Shown here piece by piece: positions 1-6,785 of a stretch of 8,446 bases of DNA. Both the position numbers and the translations under genes were made by a program. The DNA lies in the NCBI GenBank assembly GCA_023251335.1, contig JAHEZA010000076.1, positions 1 through 8,446 of the forward strand, given 5' to 3'. The stretch is from Chitinophagaceae bacterium. Its GTDB lineage: Bacteria; Bacteroidota; Bacteroidia; Chitinophagales; Chitinophagaceae. Every line of letters begins with the position of its first letter. The first letter of the stretch is position 1. The notes beneath the pieces are model-generated. The model was not told where the DNA came from and made no database searches. It saw only the letters and a program-made list of their open reading frames with translations.

Positions 1-1
1 C

Positions 2-451
2 AGCGTGATAAAACCCGGCAGCGCTACATTATTGCCGGAAAAAAAATTAGCTGCCCCGGTAAAGAATGCCCAATTTATTTTTGACCCCAATGAAGCGCAA
101 AATGTGGTGATGGTGCTTAACAAAGTAGATCCGGTATATGGCAGCGAAGCGCGAAACGCCTTTAACCGCTATAACGGCCAAAGTGTTGCTACGAACCAAC
201 TTACCATCACAAAAGACACCTTAGACAGTGAACGAACTTTATTGGTATTTTCTCAATTTATAGATGCGGATGAAGCGATCAAATACCGCGACAAATTAAA
301 GCACGATGCACCGACAGAAATATCATGGTTGCCGGCTCAGAAATATTCATTTTACATTATTTCTGATGCCAATCTTGAATTGCTGAAAAAGAATAAAAAC
401 CTACAGAGCTATCTTGATTTATTAAACAAAAAATATCCAGGTAAATTTTAA
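2..451 (+). CDS. C-terminal end of a SprE/PorW-like TPR protein (5' partial)
   Basis: The reading frame is open to the window's left edge and ends in TAA at 449-451. The GTG at position 5 is an internal codon, not a start, so about 149 C-terminal residues of a longer protein are visible. They form an alternating alpha/beta fold: a hydrophobic strand (VVMVLNKVDP), a helix with a basic face, an 'LTITKDTLD' strand, an 'RTLLVFSQFIDADEAIKYRD' strand-helix, and a closing 'YSFYIISDANLELLKKNK' strand-helix. This order resembles the C-terminal domain of SprE/PorW, a periplasmic TPR lipoprotein needed for type IX secretion and gliding. The TPR part would lie upstream, outside the window. The assignment rests on remembered family patterns. 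The domain could also end another large Bacteroidota TPR protein. A penicillin-binding protein gene follows closely on the same strand, so the two may be co-transcribed. Confidence 0.6.
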   Translation, partial: SVIKPGSATLLPEKKLAAPVKNAQFIFDPNEAQNVVMVLNKVDPVYGSEARNAFNRYNGQSVATNQLTITKDTLDSERTLLVFSQFIDADEAIKYRDKLKHDAPTEISWLPAQKYSFYIISDANLELLKKNKNLQSYLDLLNKKYPGKF

Positions 452-502
452 TTTTTTCATAAGAAGGATTTGAATAGATTTCCGGATTTTAAAGAAAGTA
501 AC

Positions 503-2929
503 ATGCAAAAAAAACCTGTCAAGAAAGGAAGTAAAGAACCAGGAATAAAAAACAACGTAAAAATATTATGGACAGTAGTGGCTGTCGGGCTTGCATCGTT
601 CATAGTTATATTTGCAGCGGCGTACTTTGGCGTCTTTGGCAAATTGCCATCTCTCCAACAATTAGAAAATCCACAGGCAAATCTTGCAACGGAAATTTAT
701 GCTGATGATGGAAAAACGCTGATGGGGAAAATATATACTGAAAACAGAGTACAGGTAGATTACAGCAATATTTCAAAGAGCGTGATAGACGCATTGATTT
801 CTACAGAGGACATCCGTTTTTACGAGCATTCAGGTATTGACCCGATCGCATTAGGCCGCGCGTTGAAAGGGTTTGGCGGCCAGGGAGGCGCCAGCACGAT
901 CACCCAGCAGCTTGCAAAAAGTATTTTACACCAGTCAAACGACGTCTTCATTTTAAAAAGAGCGATAGATAAATTAAAGGAATGGATTGTGGCGCTTAAA
1001 CTGGAACGCAATTTCACCAAGCAGGAAATTATCGCGCTCTATCTCAATCGTGTATCCTGGTTAAATGTGTATGGTATCAGAAATGCTTCGTTGGTTTATT
1101 TTCAAAAAGAACCCTCCAAACTTACCCCGGATGAATCGGCATTGTTGGTAGGGATGCTCAGCGGCCCCGGCAAGTACGACCCAAGAAGGCACGCCGACGC
1201 AGCACTTGCAAGAAGGAACCTGGTGCTGGACAGAATGGTTACTAACAATGTACTTCCTGAGTCGAAGGCCGCTACGTTAAAGAAGAAACCATTAGGTATT
1301 CATTATAAAAAGGTAGATGAGAGCACCGGCATAGCACCTTATTTCCGGGCTGTTCTTACCAAAAGATTGTTGGATTGGTGCAGCACGCATAAGGATCCAA
1401 AAACAGGAGAAAATTACGATCTCTATCGCGATGGGCTAAAAATTTATACCACCATTGATCCTAAGATGCAGTTGTACGCTGAAGAAGCGGTGATAAAACA
1501 CATGACGGCTATGCAAAAAATTTTTAAGGCACAGTTGGGTAAAAATGTGTGGAAAGGCCATGAAGATATTTTGAACCGGGCTATGAAAGAAAGTGAACGC
1601 TGGAAGAACATGAAGTCAGATGGGGCTACCGTTGAAGAAATTAAAAAGTCATTTTCCATTCCTGTAAAAATGAAAGTATTTGCCTGGAACAAGAATCGTG
1701 AAAAAGATACCGTGATGACCCCGCTTGATTCTATTAAATATTCCAAAGAGATGATGCAGACTGCTTTTTGTGCGATGGATCCCATTTCCGGCGATATAAA
1801 GGCATGGGTAGGCGGCATAGATTTTAAATGGTTCAAATACGATCATGTCACTACCAACAGGCAGGTTGGGTCGACCTTTAAACCAATTCTTTACACATTG
1901 GCTTTAACAGATGCGGGCCTTACTCCTGAGAGCCATCTTGGCGACACGAGTATAACGCTGGCGCACAAAACGATAAGCGGACCTGGCGGAACAATGGCTT
2001 ATTGTCTTGCAAAATCGATCAACGTAGCGGCTTATGAATTAATGAGTCGCATCGGGCCGCAAAAGACAGCTGAGTTTGCCCGGCGTTGTGGTATTACAAG
2101 TGATATTCCTATTGTTCCCTCCATTGCCTTAGGCTCCGCAGACATTCAATTGATAGAAATGATGAGAGCCTATACCATGTTTCCAAACCGGGGATTTAAT
2201 ACAGAGCCTGTTTATTTAAGTAAAATTGAAGACAGAAATGGGAATGTATTAGAATCGTTTCAGCCAGAAGTAAAACAAGTAATTAGCGAATCAGACGCCT
2301 ACACGATGTACCGGATGATGCAGGGCGTAGTGGATTATGGAACCGGCGGGTCTATGCGTTGGAAATATGGAATTACGAGTCCGATGGGAGCTAAAACCGG
2401 AACTACCAATGATAATACAGACGGATGGTTTATGGGATATACGCCCCAATTGCTGGCAGGCGTTTGGGTAGGTTGTGATGATCCGTTTTTACATATACCG
2501 AAACACGGTACTGCAGGAGGAAGCGCCATGGCCATGCCTGAATGGGCCTATTTTATGCAGAAAGTTTATGCGGATAAATCGTTGAACATTGATCCTAAAG
2601 CACAATTTGAAATCCCTTCTGAATTAAACAATAATCCAATCTATGCTGATCAGAATTTTAACGTGATAGGCCAGGAAGGAAAGGGAATAGACTCTGCAGA
2701 CGTGCAGGGTAATGGTGATGCATCAGACTACGGTGTTCCCGTAGATGTACCTGTCGAATCAGACTTCAGTAAAGATAATTCCAAGGACAAAAATACCCAA
2801 ATGGCAGAACCGAAAGCCGTTATGGGACCAATGAATTATAATCCGGACAAGAAAGACTCTACAAAAAAAGATAAAGAAAAAAATAAAAAACCAGCAGGCA
2901 AGGGGAATAAAGAGAGCAACGATTATTAA
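503..2929 (+). CDS. Class A penicillin-binding protein (PBP1A type), bifunctional transglycosylase/transpeptidase
   Basis: This enzyme polymerises lipid II into glycan strands and cross-links the stem peptides on the outer face of the inner membrane. I chose ATG 503 (808 aa): it follows the purine-rich AAAGAAAG, whereas the upstream in-frame TTG at 470 sits almost on top of AAGAAGG (461-467). Numbering from ATG 503: a basic N-terminus, one transmembrane helix at about 20-46, then the GT51 domain with EDIRFYEH (catalytic Glu102), GASTITQQLAK (129-139) and a KLKEW motif (second Glu160). The transpeptidase domain has the nucleophile motif STFK (Ser457-Lys460), SIN (505-507) and KTG (631-633), all intact. 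The tail after about residue 740 is low-complexity, ending Lys/Asp/Asn-rich. Length is normal for PBP1A. It lies 51 bases downstream of the SprE-like gene, with no terminator visible between them. Confidence 0.95.
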   Translation: MQKKPVKKGSKEPGIKNNVKILWTVVAVGLASFIVIFAAAYFGVFGKLPSLQQLENPQANLATEIYADDGKTLMGKIYTENRVQVDYSNISKSVIDALISTEDIRFYEHSGIDPIALGRALKGFGGQGGASTITQQLAKSILHQSNDVFILKRAIDKLKEWIVALKLERNFTKQEIIALYLNRVSWLNVYGIRNASLVYFQKEPSKLTPDESALLVGMLSGPGKYDPRRHADAALARRNLVLDRMVTNNVLPESKAATLKKKPLGIHYKKVDESTGIAPYFRAVLTKRLLDWCSTHKDPKTGENYDLYRDGLKIYTTIDPKMQLYAEEAVIKHMTAMQKIFKAQLGKNVWKGHEDILNRAMKESERWKNMKSDGATVEEIKKSFSIPVKMKVFAWNKNREKDTVMTPLDSIKYSKEMMQTAFCAMDPISGDIKAWVGGIDFKWFKYDHVTTNRQVGSTFKPILYTLALTDAGLTPESHLGDTSITLAHKTISGPGGTMAYCLAKSINVAAYELMSRIGPQKTAEFARRCGITSDIPIVPSIALGSADIQLIEMMRAYTMFPNRGFNTEPVYLSKIEDRNGNVLESFQPEVKQVISESDAYTMYRMMQGVVDYGTGGSMRWKYGITSPMGAKTGTTNDNTDGWFMGYTPQLLAGVWVGCDDPFLHIPKHGTAGGSAMAMPEWAYFMQKVYADKSLNIDPKAQFEIPSELNNNPIYADQNFNVIGQEGKGIDSADVQGNGDASDYGVPVDVPVESDFSKDNSKDKNTQMAEPKAVMGPMNYNPDKKDSTKKDKEKNKKPAGKGNKESNDY

Positions 2930-2998
2930 GAGTTGTATCACCCAAATAAGAAAAAAACCCTTAAAAAAATAAGCGCGGACGAATGCAAACAGTAAACC

Positions 2999-3006
2999 TA
3001 TATTTG
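2999..3006 (+). promoter_or_regulatory. Bacteroidota -7 promoter element for the DUF6263-like gene
   Basis: TATATTTG matches the Bacteroidota sigma-A -7 consensus TAnnTTTG exactly and lies 17 bases before the ATG at 3024, implying a very short leader. No clear -33 TTG motif is seen about 20 bases upstream. Function is inferred from consensus and position. Confidence 0.55.
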
Positions 3007-3023
3007 CAAAAAAAATTATTTAC

Positions 3024-3854
3024 ATGAAAAAAATAACACTTTTATTCTCCGCGGCTATTGGTTTTTCAGTGGCGGCAATGGCGCAATCGAACGGATCGTT
3101 GCAACTAACCAAAGGCCAGAAATATCTCGTTGAAAATAAGCTAACCACCACCAGTTCTACCCAGGTGCAGGGACAGGCGATGGAATCAAACGCAAATATT
3201 TCCACTGTTTATAATATTGAGGTAAAAGATATGGCCAGCAATAAGATAAACTTGTCCAATACTATTTCCAACCTTAAAATGAACATGACCATGATGGGTC
3301 AGAATATTAACTTCGACTCAGATAGTACAGACGATATGAACGGGGAAATTGGAAGCACACTGAAAGATTATATCAATCAGCCAAAAGGAGTGGTGATTGA
3401 TCATTCAGGACATTTCATCGCATCAACAGATACATCTGCCACGTCCGGCTTCGCCCAACAAATGGATTTTGACGCTTCCGGATATGGCGCAGAGATGGCA
3501 TTTCTTGCCTTACCTAAAAATGCAAAAGCCGGGGATTCCTGGACGGACAATTATTCCGGCGACAGTACAATTAAAAAATCTACTACTTATACCATTAAGG
3601 ATATTACGGGTAATATAGCCACTGTTTCTTTGGCAGGAACTGTTACAACACAAAAAACAATGGAGCAAAATGGAATGGAAATTAGTACAAAAACTACGGG
3701 CAAATTTTCCGGCGAAGAAAAAGTAAATACAAAAACCGGAGTGATCGAATCTGGAAGTTCTACGATTGATTCCGCAGGTACCGTAACCGCGATGGGACAG
3801 GATTTTCCAACCACTACCAAGATAACTTCTACCACCACGGTAAAAGCATTATAA
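3024..3854 (+). CDS. Secreted DUF6263-like protein of unknown function
   Basis: The 276-aa product starts with a clear Sec signal peptide: MKK, a hydrophobic core, and a probable signal peptidase I site after Ala20 (AMA|Q). It should be periplasmic or surface exposed, since no lipobox cysteine is present. The mature part is rich in Ser, Thr and beta-prone repeats. It begins with 'LQLTKGQKYLVENK' and includes 'LPKNAKAGDSW' near residue 165. These features fit my recollection of DUF6263 proteins of Bacteroidota (a 'KGxKY' start, a long Met/Thr-rich beta region, a later 'KxGDSW' turn). The biochemical role of that family is not established. The gene appears monocistronic, with its own promoter-like site upstream and an intrinsic terminator downstream. 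No catalytic motif is recognised. Confidence 0.8.
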   Translation: MKKITLLFSAAIGFSVAAMAQSNGSLQLTKGQKYLVENKLTTTSSTQVQGQAMESNANISTVYNIEVKDMASNKINLSNTISNLKMNMTMMGQNINFDSDSTDDMNGEIGSTLKDYINQPKGVVIDHSGHFIASTDTSATSGFAQQMDFDASGYGAEMAFLALPKNAKAGDSWTDNYSGDSTIKKSTTYTIKDITGNIATVSLAGTVTTQKTMEQNGMEISTKTTGKFSGEEKVNTKTGVIESGSSTIDSAGTVTAMGQDFPTTTKITSTTTVKAL

Positions 3855-3876
3855 AAAAATTAGTTTTATAGAAAGG

Positions 3877-3897
3877 CCCCGCACTGCGGGGTTTTTC
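3877..3897 (+). terminator. Rho-independent terminator after the DUF6263-like gene
   Basis: CCCCGC (3877-3882) pairs perfectly with GCGGGG (3886-3891) around a 3-base ACT loop and is followed by a run of five T (3892-3896). It lies 22 bases after the stop codon. Confidence 0.85.
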
Positions 3898-4019
3898 GTT
3901 TTAAGAAGGTAATCCCGGAATTTTGTTACCCGCTATTTTTAATCCTGAAATATGAAGGAATAAAAGTTAATTATTCAAGAATTAAAATAACATAGAAGCT
4001 ATTTTCAATTTTTAAATTA

Positions 4020-4027
4020 TATCTTTG
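4020..4027 (+). promoter_or_regulatory. Bacteroidota -7 promoter element for the cold-shock gene
   Basis: TATCTTTG, followed by CGG, matches TAnnTTTG and lies 29 bases before the ATG at 4057. Surrounding DNA is very AT-rich. A -33 TTG box is not evident. The implied transcript leader is only about 20-25 bases. Confidence 0.6.
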
Positions 4028-4056
4028 CGGCTAATTTTAATAAACAATACAATAAA

Positions 4057-4260
4057 ATGGACAACAAAAACACAGGAACCGTTAAATTTTTCAATGCAGA
4101 AAAAGGATTCGGTTTTATCAAACACGATGATTCTTCCAAAGAAACATTTGTGCATGCAAGCGGATTAATTGATGAAATTAAAGAAAACGACAAAGTGGAA
4201 TTTGACTTGCAAAATGGCAAAAAAGGAATGAATGCCGTTAATGTGAAATTAATCGGCTAA
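4057..4260 (+). CDS. Cold-shock domain protein (CspA family)
   Basis: This 67-aa protein is a single cold-shock domain, the usual length for the family. It binds single-stranded RNA and DNA through a five-stranded OB fold and acts in the cytoplasm as an RNA chaperone. The N-terminal strand reads TGTVKFFNAEKGFGFI, with RNP1 (KGFGFI, about residues 16-21) and RNP2 (FVHAS, about 31-35) intact. The conserved 'GTVKFF' strand and the hydrophobic end 'AVNVKLIG' are also present. The start is the first ATG after an AT-rich leader with no Shine-Dalgarno site, as is common in Bacteroidota. The gene stands alone between a promoter-like site and a strong terminator. Whether it is cold-inducible cannot be told: the short leader leaves no room for a long thermosensing 5' UTR of the E. 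coli cspA kind. Confidence 0.95.
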   Translation: MDNKNTGTVKFFNAEKGFGFIKHDDSSKETFVHASGLIDEIKENDKVEFDLQNGKKGMNAVNVKLIG

Positions 4261-4278
4261 TAATCGATATTTCAATGC

Positions 4279-4307
4279 AAAGGGCAACCGGTGGTTGCCC
4301 TTTTTTT
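4279..4307 (+). terminator. Rho-independent terminator after the cold-shock gene
   Basis: AAAGGGCAACC (4279-4289) pairs over 11 bp with GGTTGCCCTTT (4293-4303), with a GGT loop and a T run at 4301-4307. It begins 18 bases after the stop codon. Confidence 0.93.
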
Positions 4308-4688
4308 ATGAGATGAATTTCTGATTGCTGTGAGTTGTTCTGAGTGGACAGTAAACAACAGCTTGTCCTATTATCAAAGAGCTTGCTGCTTGATTTGCAG
4401 AATTATCAGCAGTCCAGAATACAGTAAACCGACAAATACAGGAAATTCCTGTTTCTTAAATTACAACAAAATGCTTATACGAAGATGACAACTTCTTCCT
4501 TTTTCCTGAGTTGCAAACTACTGGACTACATCTCTTTAATATCTGAACATTCCAAGTTGTAGTCGCTTGCACAAATAGAACTGCATGCTTAAATATCCTT
4601 ATCCGGTATTAAGAATTCTTTAGGCTTATTTTGCCTGATACTATGAATGGATATTGATAGTATTAAATTTTATTCGATAGCAGCCATT
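4308..4688. other. Noncoding spacer between convergent genes
   Basis: These 381 bases separate the cold-shock gene (+) from the substrate-binding protein gene (-), so they hold 3' ends only. No start-to-stop frame with coding-like composition is present on either strand. A frame open from about 4313 is Cys-rich and has no convincing start. Small structures seen are a 7-bp palindrome ACAGGAA/TTCCTGT around one central base at 4438-4452, a direct repeat of ACAGTAAAC at 4348-4356 and 4421-4429, and an AT-rich inverted repeat at 4638-4663, listed separately. No RNA gene or mobile element is recognised. Confidence 0.6.
4638..4663 (-). repeat. AT-rich inverted repeat past the transporter operon's 3' end
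   Basis: ATACTAT (4638-4644) is repeated inverted as ATAGTAT (4657-4663). After one mismatch the pairing continues with AAT/ATT around a GGAT loop. It sits 25 bases downstream of the binding-protein stop codon on the - strand. It could end transcription of the operon, but no T run follows it on that strand, so it is a weak terminator candidate at best. Confidence 0.35.
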
Positions 4689-5753
4689 TTACTGTGAGCC
4701 AGGAATAGCAGCAACACTAATAGCTGCCGGCGTTATTGTTTTCGGAATAAAACTGCGGTCCACAAGTTCATCTATAGGTATTTGTTTTTTAAGGTAGCCA
4801 AGTTTTATACCCATTTCTTCAATACCCTTTAGGTCTTCATCCGTGGGATTAAGGCCTACATATTTTACACGTTCAGGATAAGAAGTAAGCACATAATTCA
4901 GCACCTTTTCGTCCTGGTGAAAATATGGAGCCACAAGTTTTGCAGCTTCGGCCCGGTGTGTTTCTGCCCAAAGGCCTGAGGCCGCTATACCGTTCACCAA
5001 ATCTTTCACTACATCAGGATTGCTTTTTATCAGGTCTTCATGCACCACCAATGCACAGGAAATAAAATTGGGCCATATATCCCTGGAATAGTAAAGGATA
5101 CGCCCTGTGCCATCAAGCTCTGCTTTGGCGCAAAAAGGTTCGCCTACAAAATAAGCATCAATAGCGCCGGCTGCCAGCGATGTAGGCATATCAGGCGGAG
5201 GAAGAATAATAAAAGTTATATCGTCGGGCTTCATGCCATAATCTTCCATCAGCTTATTAATAACAAAATTCTGGTTGCTGAAAAAACTAGGCAATGCAAC
5301 TTTCTTCCCCTTCAAATCACGCAGGGTTCTTACACTGCTTTTTTTTGCTACAACGATTTCAGAACCATCGCGGTGGCCGAGATAGCAAATCTTTACAGGC
5401 ACCCCTTGCTCCCGAAGTTTTATGGCCAGCGGCACAATCATAAACGATGCCTGTATTTGCTTTGCTTCCATGGCGCTTACAACGGTTGGAAAATCTGAAA
5501 AAAGCCTTGAATTAAAATTGGTACTGGTTTGTGTATTTTTAGAAGCAAAATCTGTAACAGGGCAGGTAAGATGACACGTTACCGGAAGAAACCCAATGGT
5601 AAGTTCACGCGTAGCTTTTTTATTGCCCCCTTCATGAATTATGTCGGCTGAGCTTCCGGTTGCCACATAGTTCCAGGGCCGGAAACGAAGAAGCGCAATG
5701 CAGATAATAGCTAACACTGCTATTACAATAAGTCGTGTTGCTTTTGATTTCAT
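4689..5753 (-). CDS. ABC transporter substrate-binding protein, NitT/TauT (NMT1/SsuA-like) family
   Basis: This 354-aa protein is the extracytoplasmic ligand receptor of the importer encoded upstream on the same strand. Residues about 7-22 form a hydrophobic segment after MKSKATR. No good lipobox is present (AIIC has Ile at -1), so it is an anchor or a Sec signal rather than a clear lipoprotein signal. The periplasmic-binding fold starts at 'LTIGFLPV' (51-58) and carries family hallmarks: 'LRDLKGKKVALP' (144-155), 'SLAAGAIDAYFVGEPF' (192-207), and a C-terminal helix region near 'LVNGIAASGLWAE'. The first lobe has an unusual CHLTCPV stretch (Cys60, His61, Cys64); further cysteines are at 18, 123, 208 and 233. 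Family members bind nitrate, sulfonates, taurine, bicarbonate or thiamine-pyrimidine precursors. Nothing here fixes the ligand. It is separated from the ATPase gene by 291 bases containing a repeat. Confidence 0.88.
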   Translation of the reverse strand: MKSKATRLIVIAVLAIICIALLRFRPWNYVATGSSADIIHEGGNKKATRELTIGFLPVTCHLTCPVTDFASKNTQTSTNFNSRLFSDFPTVVSAMEAKQIQASFMIVPLAIKLREQGVPVKICYLGHRDGSEIVVAKKSSVRTLRDLKGKKVALPSFFSNQNFVINKLMEDYGMKPDDITFIILPPPDMPTSLAAGAIDAYFVGEPFCAKAELDGTGRILYYSRDIWPNFISCALVVHEDLIKSNPDVVKDLVNGIAASGLWAETHRAEAAKLVAPYFHQDEKVLNYVLTSYPERVKYVGLNPTDEDLKGIEEMGIKLGYLKKQIPIDELVDRSFIPKTITPAAISVAAIPGSQ

Positions 5754-5782
5754 AAATAATTATTTTATTGAACAATTTATTT

Positions 5783-5790
5783 TAAAGCTA
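5783..5790 (-). promoter_or_regulatory. Weak -7-like site upstream of the binding-protein gene
   Basis: On the - strand TAGCTTTA matches seven of eight positions of TAnnTTTG-type elements and lies 29 bases before the ATG at 5753. No firm -33 motif is seen. With a 291-base gap upstream, a separate promoter for this gene is plausible, but this site is only a candidate. Confidence 0.25.
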
Positions 5791-5869
5791 ATAAAGCCGT
5801 GATCTGTTATTTTGAAAAACACCGTAAGGAGACGCCGTGCAAAATGTTTTTAAATATTTCAACCTATTG

Positions 5870-6000
5870 TTGTCCGACTAAAAATAAACAATTCTTATGA
5901 AACGCTTGCTGACATTAACTTTCACGGCCCCTCTCCATCGGAGAGGGGGTTGGGGGTGAGGTCAATACCAGCGCGAGTTTTCATCGGGTTACTCGGACAA
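5870..6000. repeat. MITE/REP-like element with terminal inverted repeats and a central hairpin
   Basis: The ends are TTGTCCGACTA (5870-5880) and its inverted counterpart TACTCGGACAA (5990-6000), matching at 10 of 11 positions. The centre is a perfect hairpin, CCCCTCTCC (5928-5936) with GGAGAGGGG (5940-5948) and an ATC loop, followed by GTTGGGGGTGAGG. Between ends and centre the halves also match loosely inverted (ATGAAA-CGC..GCTG on both sides, then CCCCTCTCC). No reading frame or clear target-site duplication is seen. G-rich tracts of the GGAGAGGGG...TTGGGG...GTGAGG kind recur as intergenic repeats in many genomes (recollection). The element sits between the ATPase and binding-protein genes, so it may form a hairpin in the operon mRNA and lower expression past it. 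Confidence 0.6.
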
Positions 6001-6044
6001 TAGTAATTCAAACATCTCTTTTATTCAAAATTATACCAGTTTAA

Positions 6045-6785
6045 TCAAACAATATTTTCTTTCAATATACCCAGCCTTTCCAGTATTTCCTTCATGGCAT
6101 TAATAACTTCATTATCGGTTAGATCTCTCGGCTTCGGCGCACTGATTTGTAATTCCTGCAATATAGTTGTTGGCCGTTTCGACAGCACCAACACCCTGTC
6201 TGCTAACTGGGCTGCTTCTTCAATATCATGTGTAACAAAAACAACCGTACGCGGCCTTTTTTCAAGCAGACGGACAAGTTCATATCGCATACGCAATCTT
6301 GTTTGGTAATCCAGCGCAGAAAAAGGTTCATCCATTAATAATATATCGGAATCGCCGGCAAGCGCCCTTGCCAGTTCTGCACGCTGGCGCATGCCTCCTG
6401 ATAATTCATGCGGATAATGATTTTTAAAATCTTCGAGGTGAATCAGGTCAAAAAGGGATTGCAATTCTTTTTCACGCTGTACAGCATCTTTTAAAGATCG
6501 CAGGCCCATGCTAATGTTTTCCGAAACCGTTAGCCAGGGAAAAAGGCCATCCTGCTGGTAAACTGTTCTTACAACACCCTCTCTTGATATAACACCCAGG
6601 CCGGGTTTTATATGGCCGGAAAGCAAATTTAATATGGTTGTTTTGCCGCAGCCTGATGGCCCTACTATCACAACAAACTCCCCTGAATGTACAGTGAGGT
6701 TGAGATGTTGAAGCACAGGCATTGCTCCGTAACTTAAAGAAACATTTTGCAATAAAAGCCTGTGAGCATATTTTTTATCTTTCAT
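6045..6785 (-). CDS. ABC transporter ATP-binding protein, NitT/TauT (SsuB-like) family
   Basis: This is the cytoplasmic nucleotide-binding subunit that powers the importer. The 246-aa product starts at the ATG at 6785. A farther upstream ATG at 6848 would add 21 residues (MEWALTAF...) read through the permease end and is unlikely, since the family starts just before this point. All motifs are intact: Walker A GPSGCGKTT (42-50), Q-loop Gln78 in VYQQDG, signature LSGGMRQR (128-135), Walker B DILLMDEP (147-154), D-loop SALD (156-159) and H-loop His186 in VTHD. 'LFPWLTVSENI' after the Q-loop is typical of SsuB/TauB/NrtD-type ATPases. The stretch between Walker A and Q-loop is slightly short. The gene overlaps the permease by 11 bases, which suggests translational coupling. 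Confidence 0.95.
   Translation of the reverse strand: MKDKKYAHRLLLQNVSLSYGAMPVLQHLNLTVHSGEFVVIVGPSGCGKTTILNLLSGHIKPGLGVISREGVVRTVYQQDGLFPWLTVSENISMGLRSLKDAVQREKELQSLFDLIHLEDFKNHYPHELSGGMRQRAELARALAGDSDILLMDEPFSALDYQTRLRMRYELVRLLEKRPRTVVFVTHDIEEAAQLADRVLVLSKRPTTILQELQISAPKPRDLTDNEVINAMKEILERLGILKENIV

Noticed and set aside
470..502. TTG at 470 as start of the penicillin-binding protein
   Set aside because: The AAGAAGG purine run ends only two bases before it, too close for a ribosome site, and the extra 11 residues add nothing seen in the family. ATG 503 is preferred.
1444..1836. 130-codon open frame on the - strand
   Set aside because: It lies antisense to the middle of the penicillin-binding protein, which has intact motifs on both sides. 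No coding-like pattern.
2930..2998. Terminator after the penicillin-binding protein gene
   Set aside because: There are A and T runs but no stable stem. Transcription may read on into the next gene or end by another means.
3587..3838. Val-rich 83-codon open frame on the - strand
   Set aside because: It is the reverse complement of the Thr/Ser-rich DUF6263-like gene, which explains the Val/Ile bias.
4313..4480. Open stretch of about 50 codons on the + strand after the cold-shock terminator
   Set aside because: It has no suitable start codon, is Cys-rich and shows no recognisable motif. Probably chance.
5040..5498. 152-codon open frame on the + strand
   Set aside because: It lies entirely opposite the binding-protein gene, whose own frame shows clear family motifs. 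Its composition (Cys, His, Arg, Tyr) is that of a shadow frame.
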